Shown: positions 51,072-59,795, numbered from the stretch's first letter. The stretch: DNA of 64,000 nucleotides from Acidisoma sp035492295 (GCF_035492295.1 NZ_DATJJK010000198.1:1-64000); one strand, 5' to 3'. Notes: generated from the letters alone by a model not told the origin. A program made the numbers and translations.

Positions 51072-51786
51072 CGACACCACGGTGCTCGACGGGATCGACC
51101 TCACCGTCGAACGCGGCGAGATCGTCAGCCTCATCGGGCCTTCAGGCTCGGGCAAGAGCACGCTGCTGCGCGTCATCACCGGCCTGCTGCGCCCGCGCGC
51201 GGGCGCGGTTTCCATCGGCGGCGAGGCGATCGACTACGGCGACCGCCGCTCGCTCCGTCGCGCGCGGGAGAAACTCGCCATCGTCTTCCAGCAGTACAAC
51301 CTGTTCGGCAATATGAGCGTGCTGCGCAACGTGATGGTGGCACCCGTAACCATCAAGAAGCGGGCGCGAGCCGAGGTCGAAACGGAGGCCCGCCTGCTGC
51401 TCGGCAAGGTTGGCCTCGGCGACAAGCTGGATGCCTATCCGGACGAGCTTTCCGGCGGCCAGCAGCAGCGCGTCGCCATCGCCCGCGCCCTCTGCCTGAA
51501 ACCGGACATCCTGCTGCTGGACGAGGTAACCTCCGCGCTCGATCCCGAGCGTGTGGGCGAGGTGCTGGACACCATCAAGCTGCTGGCGGCCGAGCATATG
51601 ACGCTCCTCATCGTCAGCCACGAGATGAGCTTCGTGCGCGAGGTGTCGAACCGGGTGGTGTTCATGGCCGATGGTCGCGTTCAGGAAGCGGGACCGCCGG
51701 CGCAGATTTTCGATGCGCCGCAGATGCCGCGCACCCAGGCCTTCGTCAGCCGCATCATGCGCCACGGCGCCGCGTCCGACGCCTGA
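51031..51786 (+). CDS. Amino acid ABC transporter ATP-binding protein
   Basis: 251-residue ATPase of the GlnQ/HisP class. Walker A GPSGSGKST, Q-loop 'FQQYNLFGNMSVLRNV', signature LSGGQQQR, Walker B LLLDEVTSALD (DEV rather than DEP, seen in this class) and switch His in 'IVSHEMSFV'. It begins at TTG 51031, with GGAGAG upstream, inside the end of the permease gene. Last gene of the importer. Confidence 0.92.
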   Translation: MAQLDIRGLVARYNDTTVLDGIDLTVERGEIVSLIGPSGSGKSTLLRVITGLLRPRAGAVSIGGEAIDYGDRRSLRRAREKLAIVFQQYNLFGNMSVLRNVMVAPVTIKKRARAEVETEARLLLGKVGLGDKLDAYPDELSGGQQQRVAIARALCLKPDILLLDEVTSALDPERVGEVLDTIKLLAAEHMTLLIVSHEMSFVREVSNRVVFMADGRVQEAGPPAQIFDAPQMPRTQAFVSRIMRHGAASDA

Positions 51787-51848
51787 ACTCTGGCTCCCGC
51801 CGCCGCTCCCAGGCATGATGGGGCGCATGACGCTTCGGGACACTTGCC

Positions 51849-53117
51849 ATGGCTCAGCGCGCCGGCAGCGCTGACCTGCCGCTGCATGGGGGGCGTGTGC
51901 CCGCCTGGCTCGGCGAGCGAATGACGCGCCTTGGCGCGATCATCACGGAAGCCATCGTCATCGAATACGGGCGGGAGGAGATGCTGCGGCGCCTCGCCCA
52001 TCCCTTCTGGTTCCAGTCCTTCGGCGCTGTCATGGGCATGGACTGGCATTCCTCCGGCATCACCACCAGCGTCATCGGCGCGCTCAAGCGTGGCCTTGCG
52101 CCGCGAGCGAAGGATCTCGGGATCCATGTTTGCGGCGGCCGCGGCAGCCATTCCCGCAAGACGCCGGCCGAGTTGCTGGCGGTGGCCGAGCGGGTCGGGC
52201 TGGACGGCGGCGCCCTCGGCCGGGCGAGCCGCCTCGTCGCGAAGGTGGACAGCGCGGCCGTACAGGACGGTTTCGGCCTTTATCTGCACGGCTTCATCGT
52301 GACCGATGACGGGCAGTGGGTTGTGGTTCAGCAAGGGATGAACGAGGAGACACGCCAGGCTCGGCGCTACCATTGGCTGTCCGAAGGGCTCACGAGCTTT
52401 TTGGACGATCCTCATGCTGCCATCGAAGGTCAGAGCACAGGCGAGATCGTCAACCTCGCGGACCGCCGGGCGGACACGTCACGCCAGCGGCAGCTCGACC
52501 TGCTCGCCGATCTCGGGCCGGACCGGATCGCACGCGAAGCGGCGAAGCTGGAAGCGAAACCGGCGCCTCCCGCCCCCCAGGGAGAGCTTTTCCTGCCGCA
52601 TCTCACCATGCCGGCCCATCACGACGTCCGGGCCGAGGATGTGGTTGCACGCCGTCTTCAGGGCAACCTGCGCGCGGCGGCCGAATGCGGGCCACGCGAT
52701 TTCGCCAATCTCCTGCTCGTCCCCGGCGTCGGCGCCCGCACGGTGCGGGCGCTCGCCCAGGTGGCAGAGGTCGTGCACGGCGCGCCCTATCGCTTTGGTG
52801 ACCCGGCGCGCTTCTCCCTCGCCCACGGCGGCAAGGATCGCCACCCCTTCCCGGTGCCGCTGAGAGTCTACGATCAGACCATTCGCGTGCTGAAATCGGC
52901 GATCACCCGCGCTCATCTCGGCCATTCGGACGAGCTGGCCGCGCTCCGCCGGCTGGACGCCGAAGCGCGCCGGCTGGAGGTGGCTGCCGATGACAGGCTG
53001 GTTGAGACGGTGATCGCCGCGGACATCGCGCGCTCCCACGACTACGGCGGCATGAGCGTCTTTGGCCCGGAACCGCCGCTCTCCAGCGTCAGGCCGGGGA
53101 GAAGGCCGCTTCGATGA
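51849..53117 (+). CDS. DUF763 domain protein
   Basis: 422 residues. The whole sequence fits DUF763, a family best known from archaea and thermophiles and sporadic in proteobacteria: 'ADLPLHGGRVPAWLGERMTRLGAIITEAI' at the N-terminus, 'WHSSGITTSVIGALKRGL', 'CGGRGSHSRKTP', and a central 'LLVPGVGARTVRALAQVAEVVHG' that resembles a helix-hairpin-helix DNA-binding element. A DNA-related role is often guessed but unproven. It is monocistronic and overlaps the convergent cyclase gene by 29 bp at the 3' ends. Confidence 0.8.
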   Translation: MAQRAGSADLPLHGGRVPAWLGERMTRLGAIITEAIVIEYGREEMLRRLAHPFWFQSFGAVMGMDWHSSGITTSVIGALKRGLAPRAKDLGIHVCGGRGSHSRKTPAELLAVAERVGLDGGALGRASRLVAKVDSAAVQDGFGLYLHGFIVTDDGQWVVVQQGMNEETRQARRYHWLSEGLTSFLDDPHAAIEGQSTGEIVNLADRRADTSRQRQLDLLADLGPDRIAREAAKLEAKPAPPAPQGELFLPHLTMPAHHDVRAEDVVARRLQGNLRAAAECGPRDFANLLLVPGVGARTVRALAQVAEVVHGAPYRFGDPARFSLAHGGKDRHPFPVPLRVYDQTIRVLKSAITRAHLGHSDELAALRRLDAEARRLEVAADDRLVETVIAADIARSHDYGGMSVFGPEPPLSSVRPGRRPLR

Positions 53118-54072
53118 CGGTCGCGCAGCGGCCCGCCGCTTTGGCGCGATAGAGCGCTTGGTCGGCCCGACGGAACAGGTCTCGCGGCAGCATCTCCGGC
53201 GTCCGCAGGGCGAGTCCGATCGACGCGGTGATGGGGATGAGATGGCCTTCCCAGGGGATCGGCTGGGAGAGCGCGAGCTCCGCCCGCCTGAATCGCCAGT
53301 CGAGAAAAGTCCGGTCGATGCGCCCGCGCCAGAGCAGGGCGAATTCGTCCCCGCCATAACGAGCGAGGAAAGCGAGGCCGGAGAAGCTCCGCCGCAAGCG
53401 GTCGGCCATCACGCGCAGGCACTCATCCCCGGCCTCGTGGCCCCAATTGTCGTTGATCTGCTTGAAATGGTCGAGATCGACGAGGCCCAGCGCCGTCACC
53501 TCGGGCGCCCGGCCATGGATCACGTCATGCCACTGCGCCTCGAAGGCGCCGCGATTGGGCAGGCCGGTCAGGGCATCGTATTCGGCACGTTCGCGCAGCC
53601 GCGCCAGAGCCTCCCGCTCGTGCGAAATGTCCTGCTTGGTGCCGAAAAGACGGACGGGCTGGCCGTTCTCGATCGCGACGCCAGCATTGAGTCGCATCCA
53701 ACGCTGCGTGCCGCCCGCGGTCCAGATTCGCGCCTCCATCGTGAAGGCGCCGCCATGCCTCAGCACATGGGCGCGCAGCGCCTCCATCTTGTCGCGGCTC
53801 TCATCATGATACATGTCCACGATGGCGGCGCGTTCGAGCGGTGCGCCGTGCGGCAGGCCGAAAAGGTCGTAGACACCGCCCGTCCAGCTCAGCCGATCTC
53901 CCCGCAGATCATACTCCCACGCCCCAACGCCGACGAAATGGCCGTCAGGCAAAATCGCCTCCTCAGAGCTCCAGCGATTTAACAAAGGGTGATCGATCTG
54001 CCTGCTTCTCCCTGGCCCTGCTGGGCGTTGCGCCGCGATGGCGCGCGAACCCAGCGAGTTTCCTTCCGTCAA
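53089..54072 (-). CDS. PAS-domain diguanylate cyclase
   Basis: 327 residues. A PAS fold of the PAS_3 kind (about 45-155, 'GAWEYDLRGDRLSWTGGVYDLFG' and 'LFGTKQDIS') precedes a GGDEF domain with intact YGGDEF (240-244), 'DALTGLPNRGAFE' and 'LVDLDHFKQINDNWGH'. It should make c-di-GMP. No RxxD inhibitory site is visible five residues before GGDEF. No membrane segment. With the phosphodiesterase at 39610 it gives opposite c-di-GMP activities in this region. Confidence 0.9.
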   Translation of the reverse strand: MTEGNSLGSRAIAAQRPAGPGRSRQIDHPLLNRWSSEEAILPDGHFVGVGAWEYDLRGDRLSWTGGVYDLFGLPHGAPLERAAIVDMYHDESRDKMEALRAHVLRHGGAFTMEARIWTAGGTQRWMRLNAGVAIENGQPVRLFGTKQDISHEREALARLRERAEYDALTGLPNRGAFEAQWHDVIHGRAPEVTALGLVDLDHFKQINDNWGHEAGDECLRVMADRLRRSFSGLAFLARYGGDEFALLWRGRIDRTFLDWRFRRAELALSQPIPWEGHLIPITASIGLALRTPEMLPRDLFRRADQALYRAKAAGRCATVIEAAFSPA

Positions 54073-54164
54073 AAGTCGGGTGTCCTGCAGGTTGTGGTTC
54101 GTGACAACTAAAATTCTTTAACCGAACCAATTTTCGCCGGCGGTTCTGCGATCATGTCGCGCTC

Positions 54165-54201
54165 ATAGATAGAAGCTATCAATTTTGTCAGATTTATCTA
54201 T
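54165..54201 (+). promoter_or_regulatory. OxyR binding site upstream of ahpC
   Basis: ATAGATAGAAGCTAT (54165-54179) fits the OxyR half-site ATAG-n-T-nnn-A-n-CTAT exactly. After seven bases a second, weaker half-site (54187-54201) ends in ATCTAT. The 37-bp layout equals the canonical tetramer site and abuts the -35 element. Confidence 0.8.
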
Positions 54202-54230
54202 TTGGACTATATGGTGCAGTGCACTATGTT
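54202..54230 (+). promoter_or_regulatory. ahpC promoter
   Basis: TTGGAC (54202-54207) and TATGTT (54225-54230) with exactly 17 bp between, directly downstream of the OxyR site, the arrangement expected for OxyR activation by contact with RNA polymerase. Predicted transcript start is near 54237, leaving a leader of about 40 bases. Confidence 0.7.
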
Positions 54231-54274
54231 GCGGTGCAGCGCCAGACGGCGCCCTCTCGTCAACAGGAGATCGC

Positions 54275-54838
54275 ATGTCCGTCATCAACAGCAAGATCAA
54301 GCCCTTCAAGACCCAGGCTTTCAAGCAGGGCAAGTTCATCGAAGTGTCCGAGCAGGACGTCCTCGGCAGCTGGGCCGTCTTCTTCTTCTATCCGGCCGAT
54401 TTCACCTTCGTCTGCCCGACCGAACTCGGCGACGTTGCCGACCATTACGAAGAACTGCGCCGCATGGACGTGGAGGTCTATTCCGTCTCCACCGACACGC
54501 ATTTCGTGCACAAGGCCTGGCATGACGCGTCCGACACCATTGGCAAGATCCAATACACCATGCTGGGCGATCCCTCCGGCACCGTGACCAATAATTTCGG
54601 CGTGATGCGTGAGGGTCAGGGCCTCGCCGACCGCGCGACCTTCATCGTCGATCCCGAGGGCGTGATCCAGGCGATCGAGATCACCGCCGAGGGCATCGGC
54701 CGCAACGCGAAGGACCTGGTCCGCAAGATCAAGGCCGCGCAGTATGTCGCAGCCCACCCGGGCGAAGTCTGCCCCGCGAAGTGGGAAGAGGGCGAGAAGA
54801 CGCTCGCTCCCTCGCTCGACCTCGTCGGCAAGATCTGA
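54275..54838 (+). CDS. ahpC: Alkyl hydroperoxide reductase subunit C (2-Cys peroxiredoxin)
   Basis: Reduces hydrogen peroxide, organic peroxides and peroxynitrite. It has 187 residues, standard for AhpC. Peroxidatic Cys in FTFVCPTE (C47) and resolving Cys in GEVCPAKW (C166). ATG 54275 has AGGAGA five bases upstream; a frame from 54185 would start inside the promoter. It pairs with AhpF encoded 90 bp downstream and is under an OxyR site. Confidence 0.97.
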   Translation: MSVINSKIKPFKTQAFKQGKFIEVSEQDVLGSWAVFFFYPADFTFVCPTELGDVADHYEELRRMDVEVYSVSTDTHFVHKAWHDASDTIGKIQYTMLGDPSGTVTNNFGVMREGQGLADRATFIVDPEGVIQAIEITAEGIGRNAKDLVRKIKAAQYVAAHPGEVCPAKWEEGEKTLAPSLDLVGKI

Positions 54839-54846
54839 GCCTGCCC

Positions 54847-54874
54847 GCCGCCCGGCCCCGACCGGTTGGGCGGC
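54847..54874 (+). terminator. Hairpin between ahpC and ahpF
   Basis: GCCGCCC (54847-54853) pairs with GGGCGGC (54868-54874), with a possible GGCC/GG inner contact. It starts nine bases after the ahpC stop. No U-run. As a partial terminator or stability hairpin it would allow more AhpC than AhpF, the usual ratio. Confidence 0.5.
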
Positions 54875-54928
54875 TTCACTTCCCGATTCTCGCCTTTCTC
54901 CCCGACCTCGCAGCCGGAGTATCGTCGC

Positions 54929-56524
54929 GTGCTGGATGCCAATCTGAAAACTCAGCTCAAGGCCTATCTGGAGCGGGTGGTCCGTCCCATCCAGATCACC
55001 GCCTCCGTCAATGAGAGCCCAAAATCCAACGAGATGATGGAGCTTCTGCAGGAATTGCAGGGCCTCTCGCCGCAGATCTCCCTCACCACCGAAGCGGCAG
55101 AGCGCACGCCCTCCTTCGCGCTCTCGACCCCGGGCGAGACGATCAATCTGCGCTTCGCGGGCATTCCGCTCGGTCACGAATTTACCTCCCTCGTCCTCGC
55201 GCTCCTCCAGGTCGGCGGCCACCCACCTAAGCTCGAACAGGCGGTGATCGAGCAGGTGAAGGGCCTCGACGGCGACTTCACCTTCGAGACCTATTTCTCG
55301 CTCTCCTGCCAGAATTGCCCGGATGTGGTGCAGGCACTGAACCTGATGGCGGTGCTCAACCCCCGCATCCGCCACACGGCGATCGATGGCGCGCTGTTCC
55401 AGGATGAGGTTGAGGCCCGGCAGGTGATGTCGGTGCCCACCATCTTCCTCAACGGCGCGGTCTTCGGCCAGGGCCGCATGGGCGTGGAAGAGATCATCGC
55501 CAAACTCGATACCGGTGCCGCAACGCGCGAGGCCCAAAAACTCTCCGAGGAGGCGCCCTTCGAGGTGCTGATCGTAGGTGGCGGCCCGGCGGGTGCCGCC
55601 GCCGCTGTTTATGCAGCGCGCAAGGGAATCCGCACCGGTGTCGCGGCCGAGCGTTTCGGCGGCCAGGTGATGGACACGATGGGCATCGAGAATTTCATCT
55701 CGGTCCCCCATACCGAAGGGCCGAAGCTCGCGCAGGCACTCGAGACGCATGTGCGCGAAAATGACGTCAGGATCATGAACCTTCAGAAGGCAGCCGAGCT
55801 GAACCGCGAAGGCGACCATTTCGCGGTGCGCATGGAAAGCGGTGCCGTGCTGAAATCCAAAACCGTGATCCTCTCCACCGGCGCGCGCTGGCGACAGATG
55901 GGCGTGCCGGGCGAGGATGCCTATCGCAACAAGGGCGTCGCCTATTGCCCGCATTGCGACGGTCCGCTCTTCAAGGGCAAGCGCGTCGCCGTCATCGGCG
56001 GCGGCAATTCCGGTGTCGAGGCGGCAATCGACCTCGCGGGTATCGTCAAGCATGTCACGCTGATCGAGTTCGACACCAAGCTCCGCGCCGATGCCGTATT
56101 GCAGCGCAAGCTGCACAGCCTGCCGAATGTGACCGTTCTCGTCTCCGCCCGCAGCACCGAGGTAAGGGGCGACGGCCAGAAGGTGACCGGCCTCATCTAC
56201 GAGGATCGCGTGACCGGCCAGCACCGCACCCTCGATCTGGAAGGCATCTTCGTCCAGATCGGCCTGCTGCCGAACACCGAATGGTTGAAGGGCACGCTGG
56301 ATCTTTCGCCGCGCGGCGAGATCGTGATCGACGGTCACGGCCAGACCTCGCTGCACGGCGTCTTCGCGGCCGGGGACTGCACGACAGTCCCCTACAAGCA
56401 GATCATCATCGCCGCCGGTGAAGGGGCGAAAGCCTCGCTCTCCGCCTTCGACTACCTGATCCGTACCTCGGCCCCCGCGACCGAGAAGGAAGCGCAGGCG
56501 CTGCATGCGGTGAGGGCCGCCTGA
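54929..56524 (+). CDS. ahpF: Alkyl hydroperoxide reductase subunit F
   Basis: NADH-dependent flavoprotein that recharges AhpC, 531 residues from GTG 54929 (GGAG nine bases upstream; 'LDANLKTQLKAYLERVVRP' is the family N-terminus). Tandem thioredoxin-fold N-terminal domain with CQNC (127-130), then a thioredoxin-reductase-like part with FAD motif GGGPAG, active-site CPHC (340-343) and NAD motif GGGNSG. An ATG at 54866 is in frame but gives unrelated residues. Confidence 0.96.
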   Translation: MLDANLKTQLKAYLERVVRPIQITASVNESPKSNEMMELLQELQGLSPQISLTTEAAERTPSFALSTPGETINLRFAGIPLGHEFTSLVLALLQVGGHPPKLEQAVIEQVKGLDGDFTFETYFSLSCQNCPDVVQALNLMAVLNPRIRHTAIDGALFQDEVEARQVMSVPTIFLNGAVFGQGRMGVEEIIAKLDTGAATREAQKLSEEAPFEVLIVGGGPAGAAAAVYAARKGIRTGVAAERFGGQVMDTMGIENFISVPHTEGPKLAQALETHVRENDVRIMNLQKAAELNREGDHFAVRMESGAVLKSKTVILSTGARWRQMGVPGEDAYRNKGVAYCPHCDGPLFKGKRVAVIGGGNSGVEAAIDLAGIVKHVTLIEFDTKLRADAVLQRKLHSLPNVTVLVSARSTEVRGDGQKVTGLIYEDRVTGQHRTLDLEGIFVQIGLLPNTEWLKGTLDLSPRGEIVIDGHGQTSLHGVFAAGDCTTVPYKQIIIAAGEGAKASLSAFDYLIRTSAPATEKEAQALHAVRAA

Positions 56525-56530
56525 GGACAA

Positions 56531-56554
56531 GGGCGGCAGCCCCGGCTGCCGCCC
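56531..56554 (+). terminator. Perfect 11-bp hairpin between ahpF and oxyR
   Basis: GGGCGGCAGCC (56531-56541) and GGCTGCCGCCC (56544-56554) are exact inverse complements with a two-base gap. It ends nine bases before the oxyR ATG and covers the place where its ribosome site should be. It may end ahpF mRNA or limit oxyR translation. Confidence 0.6.
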
Positions 56555-56562
56555 GCCCCCCG

Positions 56563-57483
56563 ATGAACCTACGCGAACTGCAATATCTCGTAGCACTCGC
56601 CGAACACCGGAATTTCCGGCGCGCGGCAGAGGCATGTTTGGTGAGCCAGCCGACCCTCTCCACCCAGATCCGGAAGCTGGAAGAGGAATTGGGCGTGGAT
56701 CTCTTCGAGCGCTTGCCCAAGGCGGTCATGCTGACAGCTGCGGGGCAGGATGCCGCCGCGCGTGCCCGGCGGATCCTGAGCGAGGTCGCGGCCATGCGCG
56801 AACAGGCGAAGCGGCTGAGCCAGCCCGAAGCCGGCGCCGTGCATCTTGGCGTCTTCCCGACCATCGGCCCCTATCTCCTGCCCCATGTCATTCCACAACT
56901 ACGCGCGCGCTTTCCCCTCCTCGATCTCTTTCTAACCGAGGAGAAGAGCGACCAGCTGCTGGAGCGGCTGCGCGAAGGCAGGCTGGATGCCGCCATCCTG
57001 GCGCTGCCCGTGCATGACGCGCAGCTTCATGCCGAATTGCTGTTCGAGGAGCCTTTTCTTCTCGCCGTTCCGCGGCAGCACGCCCTCGCCCGCCGCTCCA
57101 GCCTGCGCATGGAGGAGCTTTCGGAATACGAGCTGCTGCTGCTGGATGACGGTCATTGCCTGCGCGATCATGCGCTCGAGGTCTGCCGCCTCTCCGGCTC
57201 GCGCGAGACGACGGAGTTCCGTGCGACGAGTCTGGAGACCCTGCGCCAGATGATCATGGCCGGGATCGGCGTGACGCTGCTGCCGGCTCTGGCCGTGCAA
57301 GGCATGGGCGGCGCCTCCGAACATATTCATCTGCTGACCTTCGAAGATGCGCGCCCGAGCCGTTCCATCGCGCTCGTCTGGCGCAGAAGCTCGGCCCTCC
57401 TGCCCCTCCTGCTGCAAATCGCGGAGGTCTGCCGGGCGATCTCGCCCAGCCTTTTGGACACGCGCGAGACGGCGCCCGCCTGA
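56563..57483 (+). CDS. oxyR: LysR-family peroxide sensor OxyR
   Basis: 306 residues, same size as E. coli OxyR. LysR helix-turn-helix at 1-60 ('FRRAAEACLVSQPTLSTQIRKLEEELGV'). The redox pair falls at exactly C199 (DDGHCLRD) and C208, the E. coli numbering. It is expected to activate ahpCF through the site at 54165-54201 when oxidised. Located directly behind ahpF; no clear Shine-Dalgarno before ATG 56563. Confidence 0.95.
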   Translation: MNLRELQYLVALAEHRNFRRAAEACLVSQPTLSTQIRKLEEELGVDLFERLPKAVMLTAAGQDAAARARRILSEVAAMREQAKRLSQPEAGAVHLGVFPTIGPYLLPHVIPQLRARFPLLDLFLTEEKSDQLLERLREGRLDAAILALPVHDAQLHAELLFEEPFLLAVPRQHALARRSSLRMEELSEYELLLLDDGHCLRDHALEVCRLSGSRETTEFRATSLETLRQMIMAGIGVTLLPALAVQGMGGASEHIHLLTFEDARPSRSIALVWRRSSALLPLLLQIAEVCRAISPSLLDTRETAPA

Positions 57484-57494
57484 GGCGCGGCCGC

Positions 57495-59795
57495 TCAACT
57501 CTTCCCGGGCAGAAGCCCGGCGTTGGCGCAGGTCGCCGGGGTATCGCCGCCGAACAGAGCGTCGACAAAAATGCCGACCTTGGCGAGCCCGCCGGCATCA
57601 AGCCTTCCCTGTGCCGACCGGAACGGCCCCTCCACCACCACCGGCACCGAGACGGAGGAGCCGGAAACCCGTGCCAGCGGCTTGAGCTTGAGCGCCAGGG
57701 TCTCCCGCCCGAGATCGACCTCGCCTTGGCCATCCATCTGCAGATAGGTGCTGTCGAGCGCCAGAGTGCTAAGCCGGGCCACGCCTTTCACGACCTTGCC
57801 CACGATGCCGAAGCAACGAATGCGCGTCTCGCCCTTGGCCGGCACGCTGATATTGAGCGCCTTGAGCGAGGCCCCCGCGATCTCCACCAGCGCCGCATTG
57901 CTGAGACTGCCGGCACCCATGGTGGCCGAAAGGCTGCCCGAGAGCGAAGCCGCGATGGCATGCGGGCTGGCGCCCCGCGCCGAGAGATCGGCATCGACCT
58001 TGAGCGTGCCGCTGGCCGCTCCCGGCAGGCCGAAGCGTTGCAGGATAAGGGCGACCGGCACGTCCGGCGCGTGCAGCAGGAGGTGCATGCTCGGATCCTT
58101 TGCCGTCGCATCCGCCGCGAAGGAGATCTGCACCGGGCCTCCCGGCAGGGCCAGCTGCATGCGGTCGAGTGCCAGATGGCCATTCTGCAGCCTCACGGCG
58201 AGCCCCACCTTCCGCCAGGACTGTTTCTGGAAATCGAGCGTCCCGACATCGGCCGAAACATCGAGATCCGGCCCGCGGAGATTGGCCCAAGGCAGCGCCT
58301 GATTTGAGAAGACCGGACCCGCCTTGCCCGCCGGGGCCGGCGTGCCGAGACCGATCCCTAAAGCATCGAGCAGGGCATCGAGATCGAGGCGGTTCGCGGT
58401 AAGCCTCGCCTTGACGCGGACCCCGCCGCCGAGGCCGAAGGTGGCGTCACCCGCAAGATCACCCGCCGCCGCGGTGAGTTTCGCTTTGGTCAGCGTGATC
58501 GAACCGAGATTGGCTGGCAGCGTGACACCGCCCGTGAAATGCGCATTGGTCAGCGCCGGCAAAGCCGGGGAGACCAGCGGGCGCAGTTTCGCGAGCTTCG
58601 GCGTATCGAGCTGCACCTCAGCCTGGAGACCAGCGAATTGCGTGGTGTCCAGCGCGAGCTTGCCTTGAAGGCGGAGCCTTGCCTTGTCAGCGGCAAGCGC
58701 GGTCGCATCCAGCGTGACCGCAACCGTGTTCTTCCCATCCAGATGTTCGGGCACACCGGTACTACCCGAGAGGGAGAAGGGCTCGCCGGCATAGCGCCCC
58801 TCGCCTTTTACGCTCGCCGTGCCGCCCGGCTTGTCGAGCGTCGCGTCGACCGCGCCTAAGACGAGGCCCGGAATCAGATGGGTAAGGTCCGCGCTGCCGA
58901 TATGGAGCGTGGTTCCGCCGATCACAGGAATATCGCCACGCACCGGGCCGTTGGCGATATGGGTCTGGAAAGAGAAGCCGTGCAGCGGCGGCAATTGCAT
59001 CGCGGGTAGCAGGGCATTGAGCTTCTCCAGTGCCGGCGTCTTGCCGGACACTGCGAGGGAGAAATTGCCTGCAAGGCTCATCGTTCCCTTTGCATCCGCG
59101 GTAGAATTGAAGGCGCTGAAATGGATCTGCGTCTGCCAGGGATCCATGACATGGCCGGCGGGCACGGCATGCACGGACAGATCAAAAGGCGCGAAATCAG
59201 AATAGACCAGCGTTGATGTCAGATCAACCGGCGCGCCATCGGCCGTGTGTCGGACATCGAGGGAGCGGATGCCGATGACATTGGTGCGGGCCGGCAGCCG
59301 GAAGGTCACCATGCCGTCCTTGATATGCGCATCGCGGATGCGCAGCTTCGGGTGAAACCAGCCTGAGCTCGCCTTGGCTGACTGCGCGGGAGCACCGCCC
59401 GCTGCCCCGAACAGCCAGTTCGGTTGATGGTTCACTTCTTCGAACAGAATATTGGGCCCGGTGAGATCGAGATGGGTGATTTCGATGCGCTGCCGCAGCA
59501 GCGCGAGAAGGTTCACCTGCGCGCGAATCCGGTCCACCCGGACCATGTAGGAGCGCGAGCCACCGGGAAGGTTTGCGAGCCGCACCTTCGATACGTCGAT
59601 CACCGGCCACAGCGAGCGGCTGATATGGATCGGCCCCTCAAGCGTCAGCGCGCGCCCAGTCGCCTTCTGCACCGCCGCCTCGATCTCGGGCTTCCAGTCG
59701 TTCGGGTCGACGAGAGCGACGGCAAGCCCGACCGCGCCGACCGGGAGCAGGATCAGAATGAGCAGCGCGGTGAGCAGCCAGGCACGACGGGACAA
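57495..59795 (-). CDS. AsmA-family protein
   Basis: 766 residues. N-terminal membrane anchor ('AWLLTALLILILLPVGAVGLAVAL', about 4-28) then a large periplasmic beta-rich AsmA domain; the early 'DPNDWKPEIEAAVQKATGRALTLEG' is the AsmA signature, and the C-terminus has a repeat of 'SARGASPHAIAASLSGSLSATMGAGSL' type. AsmA-like proteins affect outer-membrane lipid or protein assembly. The start is TTG 59795, with GAGGAAG about six bases upstream; a longer frame antisense to the repeat-protein gene is rejected. It is convergent with oxyR. Confidence 0.9.
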   Translation of the reverse strand: MSRRAWLLTALLILILLPVGAVGLAVALVDPNDWKPEIEAAVQKATGRALTLEGPIHISRSLWPVIDVSKVRLANLPGGSRSYMVRVDRIRAQVNLLALLRQRIEITHLDLTGPNILFEEVNHQPNWLFGAAGGAPAQSAKASSGWFHPKLRIRDAHIKDGMVTFRLPARTNVIGIRSLDVRHTADGAPVDLTSTLVYSDFAPFDLSVHAVPAGHVMDPWQTQIHFSAFNSTADAKGTMSLAGNFSLAVSGKTPALEKLNALLPAMQLPPLHGFSFQTHIANGPVRGDIPVIGGTTLHIGSADLTHLIPGLVLGAVDATLDKPGGTASVKGEGRYAGEPFSLSGSTGVPEHLDGKNTVAVTLDATALAADKARLRLQGKLALDTTQFAGLQAEVQLDTPKLAKLRPLVSPALPALTNAHFTGGVTLPANLGSITLTKAKLTAAAGDLAGDATFGLGGGVRVKARLTANRLDLDALLDALGIGLGTPAPAGKAGPVFSNQALPWANLRGPDLDVSADVGTLDFQKQSWRKVGLAVRLQNGHLALDRMQLALPGGPVQISFAADATAKDPSMHLLLHAPDVPVALILQRFGLPGAASGTLKVDADLSARGASPHAIAASLSGSLSATMGAGSLSNAALVEIAGASLKALNISVPAKGETRIRCFGIVGKVVKGVARLSTLALDSTYLQMDGQGEVDLGRETLALKLKPLARVSGSSVSVPVVVEGPFRSAQGRLDAGGLAKVGIFVDALFGGDTPATCANAGLLPGKS

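Noticed and set aside
54260..56635. Very long minus-strand open frame (about 790 codons) opposite ahpC and ahpF
   Set aside because: It is antisense to two certain genes, has low-complexity His/Asp/Glu/Gly-rich composition typical of GC-rich shadow frames, and no family similarity.
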